A stretch of DNA of 64,000 bases, taken from positions 124,001-188,000 of the forward strand of contig NZ_RQIS01000002.1 of the NCBI RefSeq assembly GCF_003837865.1, read 5' to 3'. This document shows, piece by piece, positions 1 through 9,728 of the stretch; positions within the stretch are counted from its first letter, which is position 1, and each line of letters begins with the position of its first letter. Under the pieces are notes generated by a model. That model was not told the DNA's origin and did not search any database. It worked only from the letters and a program-made list of their open reading frames with translations. Source of the stretch: Paraburkholderia dinghuensis. GTDB taxonomy: Bacteria > Pseudomonadota > Gammaproteobacteria > Burkholderiales > Burkholderiaceae. A program made the position numbers and the translations under genes.

Positions 1-118
1 TGCATTGGCGATGCAAAAGAGTCACGCAAAACGCTTGCACGCTTGTAGAATCCGCCGTTGAAGCACATGCATTCCGCGGTGCTTCGTCGATTCACTGACC
101 AACACTGGTAGGAGAAAC

Positions 119-562
119 ATGCCGACTTCCGCAAAGAAAGTGGCCAAAAAGGCAGCTGCCCCGGCCAAGAAGGTTGCCGCAAAGAAAGCGCCCGCCAAGA
201 CGGCTGCAGTTAAGAAGGTCGCCGTGAAGGCGTCCGGCGCCCCGTCGCCGATCAAGGACACCTTCACGAAGGCCTCGCTGGCTGCTCACGTCGCTGAGCG
301 TGCAGGCGTCGAGCCGAAGGCCGCCAAGGCCGTCCTCGCCGCACTGGAAGACACGATCCTCGGTTCGGTCCACAAGAAGGGCGCTGGCGAATTCACGCTG
401 TCCGGTCTTCTGAAGATCGTCGTGCAGGCCGTGCCGGCGAAGAAGAAGCGCTTCGGCAAGGATCCGTTCACGGGCGAAGAGCGCTGGTTCCCGGCCAAGC
501 CGGCATCGGTGCGTATCAAGGCTCGTGCGCTGAAGAAGCTGAAGGACGCAGCCGCTGCCTGA
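119..562 (+). CDS. HU-family DNA-binding protein with Lys/Ala-rich N-terminal tail
   Basis: A 147-residue basic protein. Residues 1-40 are a histone-H1-like tail of AAKK/APAK repeats. Residues from about 45 onward match the HU/IHF fold, with the sequence KASLAAHVAERAGVEPK at the N-terminal helices and a later basic beta-arm segment (KKKRFGKDPFTGEERWFPAKPAS). It should bind and compact DNA as a nucleoid protein. The start is supported by TAGGAGAA seven to eight bases upstream. Tailed HU proteins of this kind are common in Burkholderia; the tail is seen directly, the nucleoid role is inferred from the family. It stands alone and is followed by a strong terminator. Confidence 0.9.
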   Translation: MPTSAKKVAKKAAAPAKKVAAKKAPAKTAAVKKVAVKASGAPSPIKDTFTKASLAAHVAERAGVEPKAAKAVLAALEDTILGSVHKKGAGEFTLSGLLKIVVQAVPAKKKRFGKDPFTGEERWFPAKPASVRIKARALKKLKDAAAA

Positions 563-610
563 TTGCCAGGCGCCGCGGCCTTCGGGTTGCGGTGCACCTG
601 AAGTACCCAG

Positions 611-646
611 AAAATCCCCGCCGGTGTCATGCCCGCGGGGATTTTT
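611..646 (+). terminator. Intrinsic terminator of the HU-like gene
   Basis: Perfect 11-bp stem AAAATCCCCGC (611-621) with GCGGGGATTTT (635-645), a 13-nt loop and a run of T at 642-646. It lies 49 bases after the HU stop codon. Confidence 0.85.
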
Positions 647-723
647 CATGGGCGCTTGTTTCGCGATGTGCCGGACGGAAGGACGAACGCGCGAGATCTG
701 CCGGAGGCGATCAACTCATACGA

Positions 724-844
724 AAATGTTATGAGATGTTGTGCCGCATGTTTATACTGAATTTGTGCATAATTTGTGAATGTATACGCGGTGAGTTGCT
801 AATGGCTTGACCGCGTCGAAAATATCCATTCTCAAATGTTATGA
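724..844. promoter_or_regulatory. Leader of the LysR gene with an 11-bp direct repeat
   Basis: AAATGTTATGA occurs at 724-734 and again at 834-844, the second copy covering the ATG of the LysR gene. The stretch between is AT-rich compared with its surroundings and would hold the promoter. A LysR protein could autoregulate through such repeats, but this is inference. No gene was recognised between 563 and 840. Confidence 0.35.
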
Positions 845-1740
845 CAACCGTCGATCTCCGCATTCGTCAAGTTGAAGCTTTTCGAGCCGTGATGCAGCAG
901 CGCAGCGTGACACGGGCCGCCGAATCGCTGGGCGTCTCGCAACCGGCGGTCAGCCGTTTGCTGGCCGACTTCGAAGCGAGCGTCGGTTTTGCGCTATTCG
1001 CGCGCCGGCAAGGCCGGCTCGTTCCGACCGCCGAGGCCCACGTGCTGAACGAAGAAGTCGAGCGCGCGTTCATCGGACTCGAACGGGTGGCGCAGGCGGC
1101 GGGGCAGATTCGCGAGCGGCGGCGCGGAGCGTTGCGCATCGCTGGCACGTTCGATCTCGCCGCCGACTTCCTGCCAAGGGTGATCGCGTTGTTCGCCCGC
1201 GAGCACGATGGCGTCGATGTGTCACTGCTCGCGCTCGAACCGGCAGCTGTCGTCGAGCACGTCGGCGCGCAGCGCTGCGATCTTGGCTTCGTCGTGCCGT
1301 TGATCGCGCATCCTCAGGTGCGGCTGGAAGCGCTCGGACAATGGCCGATGCGGTGCATCGTGCCGCGCGGACACAGGCTCGCGCGCAAGCGCATCGTGAC
1401 CGCCGCCGATTGTGCAGGCGAAGCGTTCGTCTCTTTTCTGAAGTTGAGTGAACCACGCACGAAGATCGACCGCATCTTTGCGGACAGCGGCGTGACGCGG
1501 CAAATGGGCGTCGAGGCGGCGCTTGCACAGTCGATTGTGGCGCTCGTGGAGGCGGGGGCGGGGATCGCGCTGGTCGATCCGTTGAGTGCCGCAGGCGCGG
1601 CGGCGCGCGTGGTGGTGAAACGGTTTTCGCCGGTGTTGCCGGAAACGGTTCACGTTGCGCGTCTTGCGGAGCAGTCGCAGTCGATGGTGGCCGATGCGTT
1701 CGTTCGTCACGTTGTGACGGTTCTGGGCCACCTGCGCTGA
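841..1740 (+). CDS. LysR-family transcriptional regulator
   Basis: A 299-residue protein of normal LysR length. Residues 6-65 form the winged helix-turn-helix (LRIRQVEAFRAVMQQRSVTRAAESLGVSQPAVSRL, wrapped), followed by the linker and a periplasmic-binding-protein-like effector domain from about residue 95. The ligand is unknown. The chosen ATG has no clear Shine-Dalgarno sequence upstream, so translation may be leaderless or start slightly elsewhere. It is convergent with the porin gene at 1959-3146, so that porin is not an obvious divergent target. Confidence 0.88.
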   Translation: MTTVDLRIRQVEAFRAVMQQRSVTRAAESLGVSQPAVSRLLADFEASVGFALFARRQGRLVPTAEAHVLNEEVERAFIGLERVAQAAGQIRERRRGALRIAGTFDLAADFLPRVIALFAREHDGVDVSLLALEPAAVVEHVGAQRCDLGFVVPLIAHPQVRLEALGQWPMRCIVPRGHRLARKRIVTAADCAGEAFVSFLKLSEPRTKIDRIFADSGVTRQMGVEAALAQSIVALVEAGAGIALVDPLSAAGAAARVVVKRFSPVLPETVHVARLAEQSQSMVADAFVRHVVTVLGHLR

Positions 1741-1821
1741 TTTTAGCGTCTTATCGACGGTCTACGCGGGCAGAGCCGCACGGATCCAGCACTCGGGGCC
1801 GGCGCGAATGGGCGCGGCCAT

Positions 1822-1855
1822 AAAAAAACCAGCCCTGGCTTGCGCCGAGGGCTGG
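1822..1855 (-). terminator. Intrinsic terminator of the porin gene
   Basis: On the minus strand the stem CCAGCCCT (1848-1855 and 1829-1836) is followed by seven T residues (plus-strand A run at 1822-1828). It lies about 100 bases downstream of the porin stop codon. Confidence 0.8.
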
Positions 1856-1900
1856 CTGGTACAACGTGTGGTTTTTAGCGGCCACGCCGTTTTCACACAG

Positions 1901-1927
1901 CTGGAACCGGTCAGGGACCGGTTCCAG
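1901..1927. repeat. 12-bp perfect inverted repeat after the porin stop
   Basis: CTGGAACCGGTC (1901-1912) and GACCGGTTCCAG (1916-1927) form a perfect stem around a 3-nt loop. It is 31 bases downstream of the porin stop and has no T run. It may stabilise the 3' end of the porin mRNA ahead of the true terminator. Confidence 0.6.
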
Positions 1928-1958
1928 CACCGGGCCGAAGCCCGGCTGTGCCGTTCTA

Positions 1959-3146
1959 TTAGAACTTGTGGCGGATACCGACGTTGACCAGCGTCTGGTT
2001 GTTCGACGCCGAGTCGATGCCGTACGAGCCGACCGATGCGCCGGCCGTCGTGCCAGCCGCTGCGCCCGGTTGCTGGCCGCTGGCGTGCTGATACGTTGCG
2101 ACAGCGTAGAAGTCGGTGCGCTTCGAGACGCTGTAGTCTGCGCCGATGTTGATCTGGTTGTACGTGTTCGACGAGTCGCCCGAACCGTGCGTCCACGTGT
2201 AGCCGAGGCCAAGCAGGATTGCCGGGTTCAGCTGGTAGCCGAGATAGCCGCCGGCGACGTTGTAGCGCTGGGTCGACGTGAAGCCCGAGAGTGCGTCCGG
2301 CTTGTATTGGGCGTTGCTGTAACGTGCGGACATCGTGAACGGACCTGCGACGTACTGCGCAGCGATCTGGGCGATGCCGACCGAGCGAGCCGTGTCGTAG
2401 TGGCCGTTGACGTTGACCTGGCCGTTGAACACGCCGTCCGACGTCGTCGACGTCCAGCCCGTGCGGGCCACCGTCGTTGCAGCGTTGCTCTGCATCAGGT
2501 AGCCAGCGGCGACGTTGAACGAACCGATGCCGTACGTAGCTGCTGCACCCCAGGTCTGGCCCGAGCCGGTCGCGCCAGCGACGCCGCCCAGTGCGTACAT
2601 GCCTGCGAACTGGAAGCCGTTCAGAACCGGCGAGGTGTACTTGACGACGTTGTTGAAGCGCGCGCTGTTGTCGTTGTTGTCGACGTCACCCGGGGTCGCG
2701 AACTGGCTGCCGAAGTAGCCGTCGCCGGTCAGGCCCTGAACGAGGTCGGTCGTCGTGTCGTACTGGCGGCCGAGGGTAACCACACCGTACTGGTCGGAGC
2801 TCAGGCCAACATACGCTTGACGGTTGAACAGCTTGCCAGCCACGGATTGCTTGCCGGTGTTGAGGCTAAAGCCGCTTTCCAACTGGAACACAGTCTTCAG
2901 GCCGCCACCCAGGTCTTCCGTGCCCTTCAGGCCCCAGCGGTTGCCCTGGAGGTTGCTGCCGCCCAGGCCAAACTGGTTCTTGTTGCCGGTGGGCGGGTTG
3001 GTGCCAGCCGGGCTGGTCGCCACGTTGTTCACGAACTGGACCGATTCGTCGATCAAACCGTAGAGGGTCACGCTGCTTTGTGCATGCGCCACGCCGGTGG
3101 CTGCCAGCATCGCCAGCGAGAGGGTCGAGAGTGCGACTCGTTTCAT
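1959..3146 (-). CDS. Outer-membrane general porin, Burkholderia type
   Basis: A 395-residue trimeric porin of the Gram_neg_porin (porin_4) family. A Sec signal peptide (MKRVALSTLSLAMLAATGVAHA) ends before QSSVTLYGLIDESV, the classic first strand of betaproteobacterial porins. The constriction-loop region and repeated aromatic/glycine strand signatures follow, and the chain ends in NVGIRHKF with the terminal Phe needed for BAM assembly. The ATG at 3146 was chosen because the signal peptide starts there and GGAG lies nine to ten bases upstream; an in-frame upstream extension is not signal-like. The solute specificity cannot be read from sequence. Confidence 0.93.
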   Translation of the reverse strand: MKRVALSTLSLAMLAATGVAHAQSSVTLYGLIDESVQFVNNVATSPAGTNPPTGNKNQFGLGGSNLQGNRWGLKGTEDLGGGLKTVFQLESGFSLNTGKQSVAGKLFNRQAYVGLSSDQYGVVTLGRQYDTTTDLVQGLTGDGYFGSQFATPGDVDNNDNSARFNNVVKYTSPVLNGFQFAGMYALGGVAGATGSGQTWGAAATYGIGSFNVAAGYLMQSNAATTVARTGWTSTTSDGVFNGQVNVNGHYDTARSVGIAQIAAQYVAGPFTMSARYSNAQYKPDALSGFTSTQRYNVAGGYLGYQLNPAILLGLGYTWTHGSGDSSNTYNQINIGADYSVSKRTDFYAVATYQHASGQQPGAAAGTTAGASVGSYGIDSASNNQTLVNVGIRHKF

Positions 3147-3377
3147 TCTGTTTACTCCACGCAGATGTTTAATTAGTTGTTGCGCGGTGGAGAATAACGT
3201 AGCACCTACAGACTTACGAAACGAAAATAAAAGACTGTCGCAAAAACCTGACACAAGACCGTAACCCCTTGTGTGACGGGGAATTGAGGGATTATTCGAA
3301 ATTTCGCAATATTGGTTTGCTAACGCCGCATTATTGTTGTTTCTGATACAAACCAACGTCTGATCGCTTCCTGCTTC

Positions 3378-4778
3378 CTACCTGGCTGACGGACTGTCGG
3401 TCTGTCCGTCGGCCGGCTCGCTGCCGTGTGGTTCGCCGCGGCGCCGCCCGGCAGCCGTTGTCATGGCAATCGCTGCCCCGGCCGCGAGCAGCACTGAACG
3501 CCATGGATGACGCTTGATGTACCGGTCGGCAGCAACGACCGTGCGGCCGGCGTGGACCAGCGTCAGCGCCGCGGCATACGTCGCGCCGTCCTCCATCCTT
3601 TCTCCGGGCGTGCGCCGGGTTGACGGCACAGCGCCGTCACGCTGCGCCGACTGGATCATTGTTGCGCTGGCCGGTGCCGTGGCCTGCAGCGGCGTTTCCG
3701 ACGGTGCGTCAATCTGTCCCGATGCGTTTGCCATATATATAGGCACTTCGCTGGCGCCAGCCACCGTGTTTCCGATCGGAACGGACGGGGCGGGGCCGGG
3801 GGCCGCCTGACGCTCGGGCGGTCGTGCAATAGTGGACGCGGCCAGTACCGACGCAAGCTTGGCGCGGCAGCCCGGCTGGGTTTGCGTGAGGAAGCCCCAG
3901 GCGCCGCGCGGGTCGTGCAGGCGAGCGCGGGCTGCCGCGAATTCCGCGCCGAGCAGCAGCACGGCGGCCGAAAAGTACAGCCACATCAGCAGCACGGCGA
4001 GCGAGCCTGCAGCGCCGAACGCCGTCGCCATGCCCGCGTGGGCGAGGTAGAACGCAAAGAGTTTCTTGCCGGTCGAAAAAAGCACTGCCGCGACGATTCC
4101 CCCTACCAGGGCGTGTCGCCAGTGCACCTTGGCGTCGGGGAGCAAATGCAGTAGCGCGGCGAACGCGATGGTCAGCACGATCAGTCCGATGGCGAGTTGA
4201 AACAGGTTTCCGATGATCAAAAAAGGCGAGTTGCCCCACAGCCATCGGCCGACGAACATGACGGCGGTATCGAGCACGAGCGAGACAATCAGCAGGAACG
4301 CCACGCCGAGCACTAGCGAAAACGAAACCAGCCGTGCCCGCATGAGCGAGAGGACGCTCGACGTGCGCGTTGCGTCGGGTGGCCACACGACGTTGAGTGC
4401 GGAATGCAGCGAGGAGAACGTCGCTGAGGCCCCGACCACGAGAATCGACAGCGAGATGATGGTCGCGATGCCGCTCGCGTTGCCTGCCCGATAGGCGTTC
4501 GCCAGGATTGTCGTGATAGCCGCTGCGGCGTCGTCGCCGAGTACCTTGTGCACCTGGTGGAAGAGTTCACCGCGCGCGGCATCGGCGCCAAAGAACCAGC
4601 CCGCCACGGCGATCACCATCACGAGCGTGGGTGCGAGCGAGAACGCTGAGTAGAACGCAATGCTCGCGGCCATCTCGGGGCAACGGTCGACGAAGAACTG
4701 GCGGCAGGCGCCGACGACCCAGGATGCTTCCTTGCGCGCGGCGGATTGCAGTCGTTCAGGTGAAAGCGTAGTAGCCAT
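3378..4778 (-). CDS. YihY/UPF0761-family inner membrane protein with DUF883-like tail
   Basis: A 466-residue protein. Residues 20-295 match the YihY (once annotated ribonuclease BN) membrane family: FVDRCPEMAASIAFYSAFSLAPT near the first helix, six hydrophobic segments and the LLMWLYFSAAVLLLGAEFAAA block. The family usually ends soon after. Here a disordered Pro/Ala-rich linker (about 300-400) leads to a second module, YIKRHPWRSVLLAAGAAIAM then an Arg-rich end, which resembles the C-terminal membrane anchor of DUF883/ElaB/YqjD proteins. The ATG at 4778 is preferred over an upstream in-frame start. The biochemical role of YihY proteins is unsettled; an RNase activity is not supported. Confidence 0.85.
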   Translation of the reverse strand: MATTLSPERLQSAARKEASWVVGACRQFFVDRCPEMAASIAFYSAFSLAPTLVMVIAVAGWFFGADAARGELFHQVHKVLGDDAAAAITTILANAYRAGNASGIATIISLSILVVGASATFSSLHSALNVVWPPDATRTSSVLSLMRARLVSFSLVLGVAFLLIVSLVLDTAVMFVGRWLWGNSPFLIIGNLFQLAIGLIVLTIAFAALLHLLPDAKVHWRHALVGGIVAAVLFSTGKKLFAFYLAHAGMATAFGAAGSLAVLLMWLYFSAAVLLLGAEFAAARARLHDPRGAWGFLTQTQPGCRAKLASVLAASTIARPPERQAAPGPAPSVPIGNTVAGASEVPIYMANASGQIDAPSETPLQATAPASATMIQSAQRDGAVPSTRRTPGERMEDGATYAAALTLVHAGRTVVAADRYIKRHPWRSVLLAAGAAIAMTTAAGRRRGEPHGSEPADGQTDSPSAR

Positions 4779-4998
4779 GATGTCCGTTCTGCGATCGGCC
4801 TTAACGGCGATCCGCAGCCGTATCGAGTAGCGCGGCGCGGGCTGGTTGCGGCGCAGCATCCCCCTTCAATTCATCTCAATATAGCAAGCGCAATTCCCGG
4901 CCGCACCGGCGGTGCGTGCCGGTGTCAGGTTCCGTGATCCGGCGCCGAAATCCGCATATACTTCTTTCACCCACAACTCGAATAGCCGAGGACACATC

Positions 4999-7900
4999 AT
5001 GCTGCAAATGTCCCGGCGTCAGTTCCTCAAGGTCACGGCGACCTCACTGGCTGGTTCCAGTCTTGCGTTGATGGGCTTCGCGCCCGACACCGCACTCGCC
5101 GAAGTCCGACAATACAAACTGGCGCGTAGCACTGAAACCCGCAACACCTGTCCGTATTGCTCGGTCGGTTGCGGCATCCTGATGTACGGTCTCGGTGACG
5201 GCGCGAAAAACGTCACCACGAGCATCTTTCACATCGAGGGCGATCCCGATCACCCGGTCAATCGCGGCACGCTGTGCCCGAAGGGTGCGAGCCTGATCGA
5301 CTTCATCCACAGCGAAAGCCGTCTCAAGTATCCCGAATATCGCGCGGCTGGGTCGAACGAGTGGAAACGCATTTCGTGGGACGAGGCGCTCGACCGCGTG
5401 GCGAAGCTGCTCAAGGAGGACCGCGACGCGAACTTCGTCGAGAAGACCGACGACGGCAAGACGGTCAACCGCTGGCTGACCACCGGCATGCTGGCCGCTT
5501 CGGCGGGCAGCAACGAGGTCGGGTATCTCACGCATAAAGTGGCCCGCAGCATGGGCCTTCTCGCGTTCGACAACCAGGCGCGTGTCTGACACGGCCCGAC
5601 GGTGGCAGGTCTTGCCCCGACGTTTGGCCGTGGTGCGATGACGAACCATTGGGTCGATATTCGCAACGCGGACGTGATTCTGGTGATGGGCGGCAATGCG
5701 GCCGAGGCACATCCGTGCGGTTTCAAGTGGGTCACCGAGGCTAAAGCGCACCGCAAGGCGCGGCTGATCGTGGTCGATCCGCGCTTCACGCGCACGGCAT
5801 CGGTGGCGGACTTCTACGTGCCGATCCGCAGCGGCACTGACATTGCGTTCCTTGGCGGCGTGATCAATTACCTGATCACGAACGACAAGATCCAGCACGA
5901 GTACGTGAAGAACTACACGGACTTTACGTTCATCGTACGCGACGATTTCGCCTTCAACGACGGCATTTTCTCCGGCTTCGATCCGCAGAAGAATTCGTAT
6001 CCGGACAAGTCGTCGTGGAACTACGAGATCGGCGAAGACGGTTTCGTGAAGACCGACGAGACGCTGCAGAATCCGCGCTGCGTGTACAACCTCCTCAAGC
6101 AGCACTATTCGCGCTATACGCCCGAAATGGTGGAGAAGGTTTGCGGCACACCGAAGGACAAGTTCCTGAAGGTGTGCGAAATGCTCGGCAGCACCTCGGT
6201 GCCAGGGCGCGCGGGCACGATCATGTACGCGCTCGGCTGGACGCATCACTCGGTCGGCTCGCAGATGATTCGCTGCGGCGCGATGGTGCAATTGCTGCTC
6301 GGCAACATCGGAATCGCCGGTGGCGGCATGAATGCGCTGCGCGGCCACTCCAATATCCAGGGGCTCACCGATCTCGGGCTGATGTCGAATCTGCTGCCGG
6401 GCTACATGACGCTGCCGTCCGAAGCCGAGCAGGACTACGACGGCTACATCAAGAAGCGCGCGACGCAGCCGCTGCGGGCGAACCAGTTGAGCTACTGGCA
6501 GCACTACGGTGCATTCTTCGTCAGCTTCATGAAGTCGTGGTGGGGCGATAACGCGACGAAGGACAACAACTGGGGTTACGACTACCTGCCGAAGCTCGAC
6601 AAGCCCTACGACCTGCTCCAGACCATCGAGCTTATGCAGCAGGGCAAGATAAACGGCTACATCTGCCAGGGCTTCAACGTAATGGCGTCGTCGCCGAGCA
6701 AGGCGAAGACCGTGGAAGCACTCGGCAAGCTGAAGTGGCTCGTCATCATGGACCCGCTCGCGACGGAGACGTCCGAGTTCTGGAAGAAGGTCGGCGACTT
6801 CAACGATGTCGATACAGCGTCGATCCAGACCGAAGTGTTCCGTTTGCCTACCACGTGTTTCGCGGAAGAAAACGGCTCGCTCGTCAGTTCGAGCCGAGTG
6901 CTGCAGTGGCACTGGAAGGGCGCCGAGCCGCCGGGCGAGGCGAGGAGCGATCTCGAGATCATGTCGGGTCTGTTCCTGCGCATGCGCGCCGCGTATCAGA
7001 AGGACGGCGGCAAGTATCCCGATCCGATCGTCAAGTTGAGCTGGCCGTACTCCAATCCGTCGAGCCCGACGCCCGAGGAAATCGCGAAGGAGTACAACGG
7101 CCGCGCGCTCGCGGACCAGGCCGACCCGAAGGACCCGACCAAGGTACTCGTGAAGAAGGGCGAACAGCTCGCGGGCTTTGCACAGCTGAAGGACGACGGG
7201 ACCACGTCGAGCGGCTGCTGGATTTTCGCCGGCGCGTGGACCCAGGCGGGCAACCTGATGGGCCGGCGCGACAATGCCGATCCCACGGGTATCGGCCAGA
7301 CGCTGAACTGGGCGTGGGCGTGGCCGGCGAACCGGCGCGTGCTGTATAACCGCGCGTCGTGCGATCCGGCCGGCAAGCCGTTCGACCCCACACGCAAGCT
7401 GATTGGCTGGAATGGCGCGACCTGGACCGGTGCGGACATACCCGACTTCAAGGCGGATGAGGATCCCGAACACGGCATGGGTCCGTTCATCATGAATCCG
7501 GAAGGCGTCGCGCGTTTCTTCGCACGCGACGGCATGAACGAAGGGCCGTTCCCCGAGCATTACGAGCCGTTCGAGACTCCGCTCGGCTACAACCCGTTCC
7601 ATCCGAAGAATTCGCAGGCCACGAGCAATCCTGCCGCGCGCGTGTTCCCGAACGACCGCAAGACGTTCGGAACGGCGCAGTCGTTCCCGCACGTCGGAAC
7701 CTCGTACCGGCTCACCGAGCATTTCCACTTCTGGACCAAGCACGCGCGCCTCAACGCGATCATCCAGCCGCAGCAGTTCGTCGAAATCGGCGAGGAGCTG
7801 GCGCAGGAAATCGGCGTGGCACGCGGCGATCGCGTGAAGGTGTCGAGCAATCGGGGCTACCTGATCGCAGTGGCCGTCGTGACGAAGCGCATTAAACCGC

Positions 7901-8070
7901 TCATGATCGACGGCAAAAAAGTGCACACGGTCGGCGTGCCGTTGCATTGGGGCTTCACGGGACTCACGAAACCGGGCTATCTGACGAATACGCTGACGCC
8001 GCCAGTCGGCGATGGCAATTCGCAGACGCCCGAGTTCAAGGCGTTCCTCGTGAAAGTGGAAAAGGCGTAG
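4999..8070 (+). CDS. fdnG: Formate dehydrogenase (quinone) alpha subunit, selenocysteine-containing
   Basis: A 1023-residue molybdenum (or tungsten) bis-MGD subunit of the FDH-N/FDH-O type that oxidises formate in the periplasm. The Tat motif SRRQFLK is at residues 5-11. The 4Fe-4S cluster ligands are C51, C54, C58 and C93. The TGA at 5587-5589 (codon 197) falls exactly where FdnG/FdoG carry selenocysteine: [22 protein letters not shown]. Reading frame and homology continue unbroken on both sides, so this is one gene, not two. GAGGA precedes the ATG. The gene heads an operon with the beta and gamma subunits; selA, selB, fdhE and selC nearby supply the decoding machinery. FdnG and FdoG cannot be told apart from sequence alone. 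Confidence 0.95.
5587..5630 (+). promoter_or_regulatory. SECIS-like hairpin for UGA decoding
   Basis: Directly after the in-frame TGA, CGGCC (5592-5596) pairs with GGCCG (5626-5630), and an apical stem GGCA (5604-5607)/TGCC (5613-5616) encloses the loop GGTCT. A bacterial SECIS has this position and the SelB-contacting GGU loop; the E. coli fdhF and fdnG elements have the same CACGG(C/A)CC start and GCAGGUCU-like apex. SelB would bind here to deliver Sec-tRNA. Confidence 0.85.
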
Positions 8071-8080
8071 GGAGCGAGCC

Positions 8081-9013
8081 ATGGCACTTCAATCACTCGA
8101 CATCCTGCGCGTTTCCGCGACCACGACGCCGCCACCCGGCGTGCGTGAGCCGGCCGTGGACCAGGTGGCGAAACTCATCGACGTCACCAAGTGCATCGGT
8201 TGCAAGGCTTGCCAGACGGCGTGCATGGAGTGGAACGACCTGCGCGACGAGATCGGCGTCAACACGGGTGTCTACGACAATCCGCACGATCTCACGGAGC
8301 ATTCGTGGACCGTGATGCGCTTCACGGAGTACGACAATCCGAACGGCAACCTCGAATGGCTGATCCGCAAGGACGGCTGCATGCATTGCGCGGATCCGGG
8401 TTGCCTCAAGGCGTGTCCGTCGCCGGGCGCGATCGTGCAGTACACGAACGGCATCGTCGATTTCCATGAGGAAAACTGCATCGGCTGTGGCTATTGCATC
8501 ACCGGCTGCCCATTCAACATTCCCCGGCTGTCGAAAAAGGATCATCGCGTCTACAAGTGCACGCTCTGCTCGGACCGTGTCGCAGTGGGTCAGGAGCCCG
8601 CGTGCGTGAAGACCTGTCCCACCGGTGCGATCGTGTTCGGCACCAAGGAGGACATGCAACAGCACGCCGCCGAGCGCATCGTGGACCTGAAGGAGCGCGG
8701 CTTCGAGAACGCGGGCCTGTACGATCCGCCGGGCGTGGGCGGCACGCATGTGATGTACGTGCTGCATCACGCCGATCGGCCGTCGCTCTATCACGGTCTG
8801 CCGGACAATCCGCGCATCAGTCCGTTCGTGCAGTTGTGGAAGGGCGTGGCCAAGCCGATTGCGCTCGCGGGCATTGCGTTCGCGGCGCTGATGGGCTTCT
8901 TCCACTACGCCACGAATGGCCCGAACGAAGTGTCAGCCGAGGACGAAGAGGCGGCACGCGAGGAAGCGCGTCGCATCAAGGGAGAAACCGAGGAGCGCAA
9001 CGATGAAAGATGA
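8081..9013 (+). CDS. fdnH: Formate dehydrogenase beta subunit, four-cluster ferredoxin-like
   Basis: A 310-residue electron-transfer subunit. Four cysteine clusters are visible: [11 protein letters not shown] (about residue 38), [30 protein letters not shown] and [21 protein letters not shown], each feeding a 4Fe-4S centre. A single transmembrane helix near residues 257-277 ([15 protein letters not shown]) anchors it at the periplasmic face. It passes electrons from the alpha subunit to cytochrome b. The start lies ten bases after the alpha stop with GGGAGCGAG upstream, and the end overlaps the gamma gene by 11 bases. Confidence 0.95.
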   Translation: MALQSLDILRVSATTTPPPGVREPAVDQVAKLIDVTKCIGCKACQTACMEWNDLRDEIGVNTGVYDNPHDLTEHSWTVMRFTEYDNPNGNLEWLIRKDGCMHCADPGCLKACPSPGAIVQYTNGIVDFHEENCIGCGYCITGCPFNIPRLSKKDHRVYKCTLCSDRVAVGQEPACVKTCPTGAIVFGTKEDMQQHAAERIVDLKERGFENAGLYDPPGVGGTHVMYVLHHADRPSLYHGLPDNPRISPFVQLWKGVAKPIALAGIAFAALMGFFHYATNGPNEVSAEDEEAAREEARRIKGETEERNDER

Positions 9014-9626
9014 ACCGAACCTGATCGTGCGTTACACCGAAGTCGAACGCGCCAATCACTGGATTACTGCTATTGCGTTCGTGCTGCTCGCGCTATCCGG
9101 TCTCTCGATGTTCCATCCAGCGATGTTCTGGCTCGCCGCCGTATTGGGGGGGGGGCAGTGGGTCCGCATACTGCATCCGTTCGTCGGCGTCGTGATGTTC
9201 GCGTCGTTCCTGGTTCTGGTGATGCGTTTCTGGCATCACAACTACCTCGACTCATCCGACGTCCAATGGCTCAAGCAGTACCGCGACGTGCTTGCCAACC
9301 GCGAGGAAAAACTGCCGGCGCCCGGCCGCTACAATGCGGGCCAGAAGCTGATATTCTTCACGTTGGTGGTTTGTCTCGTGTTGCTGTTCGCGAGCGGCAT
9401 TGTGATCTGGCGGCGCTACTTCTCGTTCTATTTCCCGATCGAGGTCATCCGTCTCGCCTCGGTTGTGCACGCGCTGGTGGCGTTTGTTCTGATTATCGCC
9501 ATCATCGTCCACGCGTATGCGGGATTCTGGGTGAAGGGTTCGCTCGGCGCGATGACGCGCGGCACGGTGACGTGGGGGTGGGCGAGGAAGCATCACCCGC
9601 GCTGGTTCCGCGAGAGCATCAAGTAA
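9003..9626 (+). CDS. fdnI: Formate dehydrogenase gamma subunit, cytochrome b556
   Basis: A 207-residue, four-helix membrane protein of the FdnI/FdoI family. It has the opening [24 protein letters not shown], with His ligands in the first helix and in [10 protein letters not shown] and [22 protein letters not shown]. It carries two hemes b and reduces quinone. The ATG at 9003 lies inside the end of the beta gene after GGAG, which implies translational coupling. An upstream in-frame extension is just the out-of-frame tail of fdnH. Confidence 0.94.
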   Translation: MKDEPNLIVRYTEVERANHWITAIAFVLLALSGLSMFHPAMFWLAAVLGGGQWVRILHPFVGVVMFASFLVLVMRFWHHNYLDSSDVQWLKQYRDVLANREEKLPAPGRYNAGQKLIFFTLVVCLVLLFASGIVIWRRYFSFYFPIEVIRLASVVHALVAFVLIIAIIVHAYAGFWVKGSLGAMTRGTVTWGWARKHHPRWFRESIK

Positions 9627-9677
9627 CAGGCACGGCGCGTGCCGCCTCCTCCCGGGGCGGCCGCGCATGCGAGCAAG

Positions 9678-9709
9678 CTGCCGGCCCCGCAGGGCGCGGC
9701 GGCTTTTTT
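9678..9709 (+). terminator. Possible intrinsic terminator between fdnI and fdhE
   Basis: A very GC-rich imperfect hairpin (around 9678-9703) runs into six T residues at 9704-9709. It could end part of the structural transcript, leaving fdhE-selA-selB at lower expression. The stem is imperfect, so the call is tentative. Confidence 0.45.
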
Positions 9710-9728
9710 GTTCTGGAGACTATCTGTC

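Noticed and set aside
1866..3176. A 436-residue plus-strand frame opposite the porin
   Set aside because: The porin on the other strand has signal peptide, strands and terminal Phe; this frame has none.
5044..8082. A 1012-residue open frame on the minus strand across fdnG
   Set aside because: It is the antisense shadow of a GC-rich gene: Arg/His/Leu-rich, no motifs, no start site, and the plus strand is a well-defined selenoprotein.
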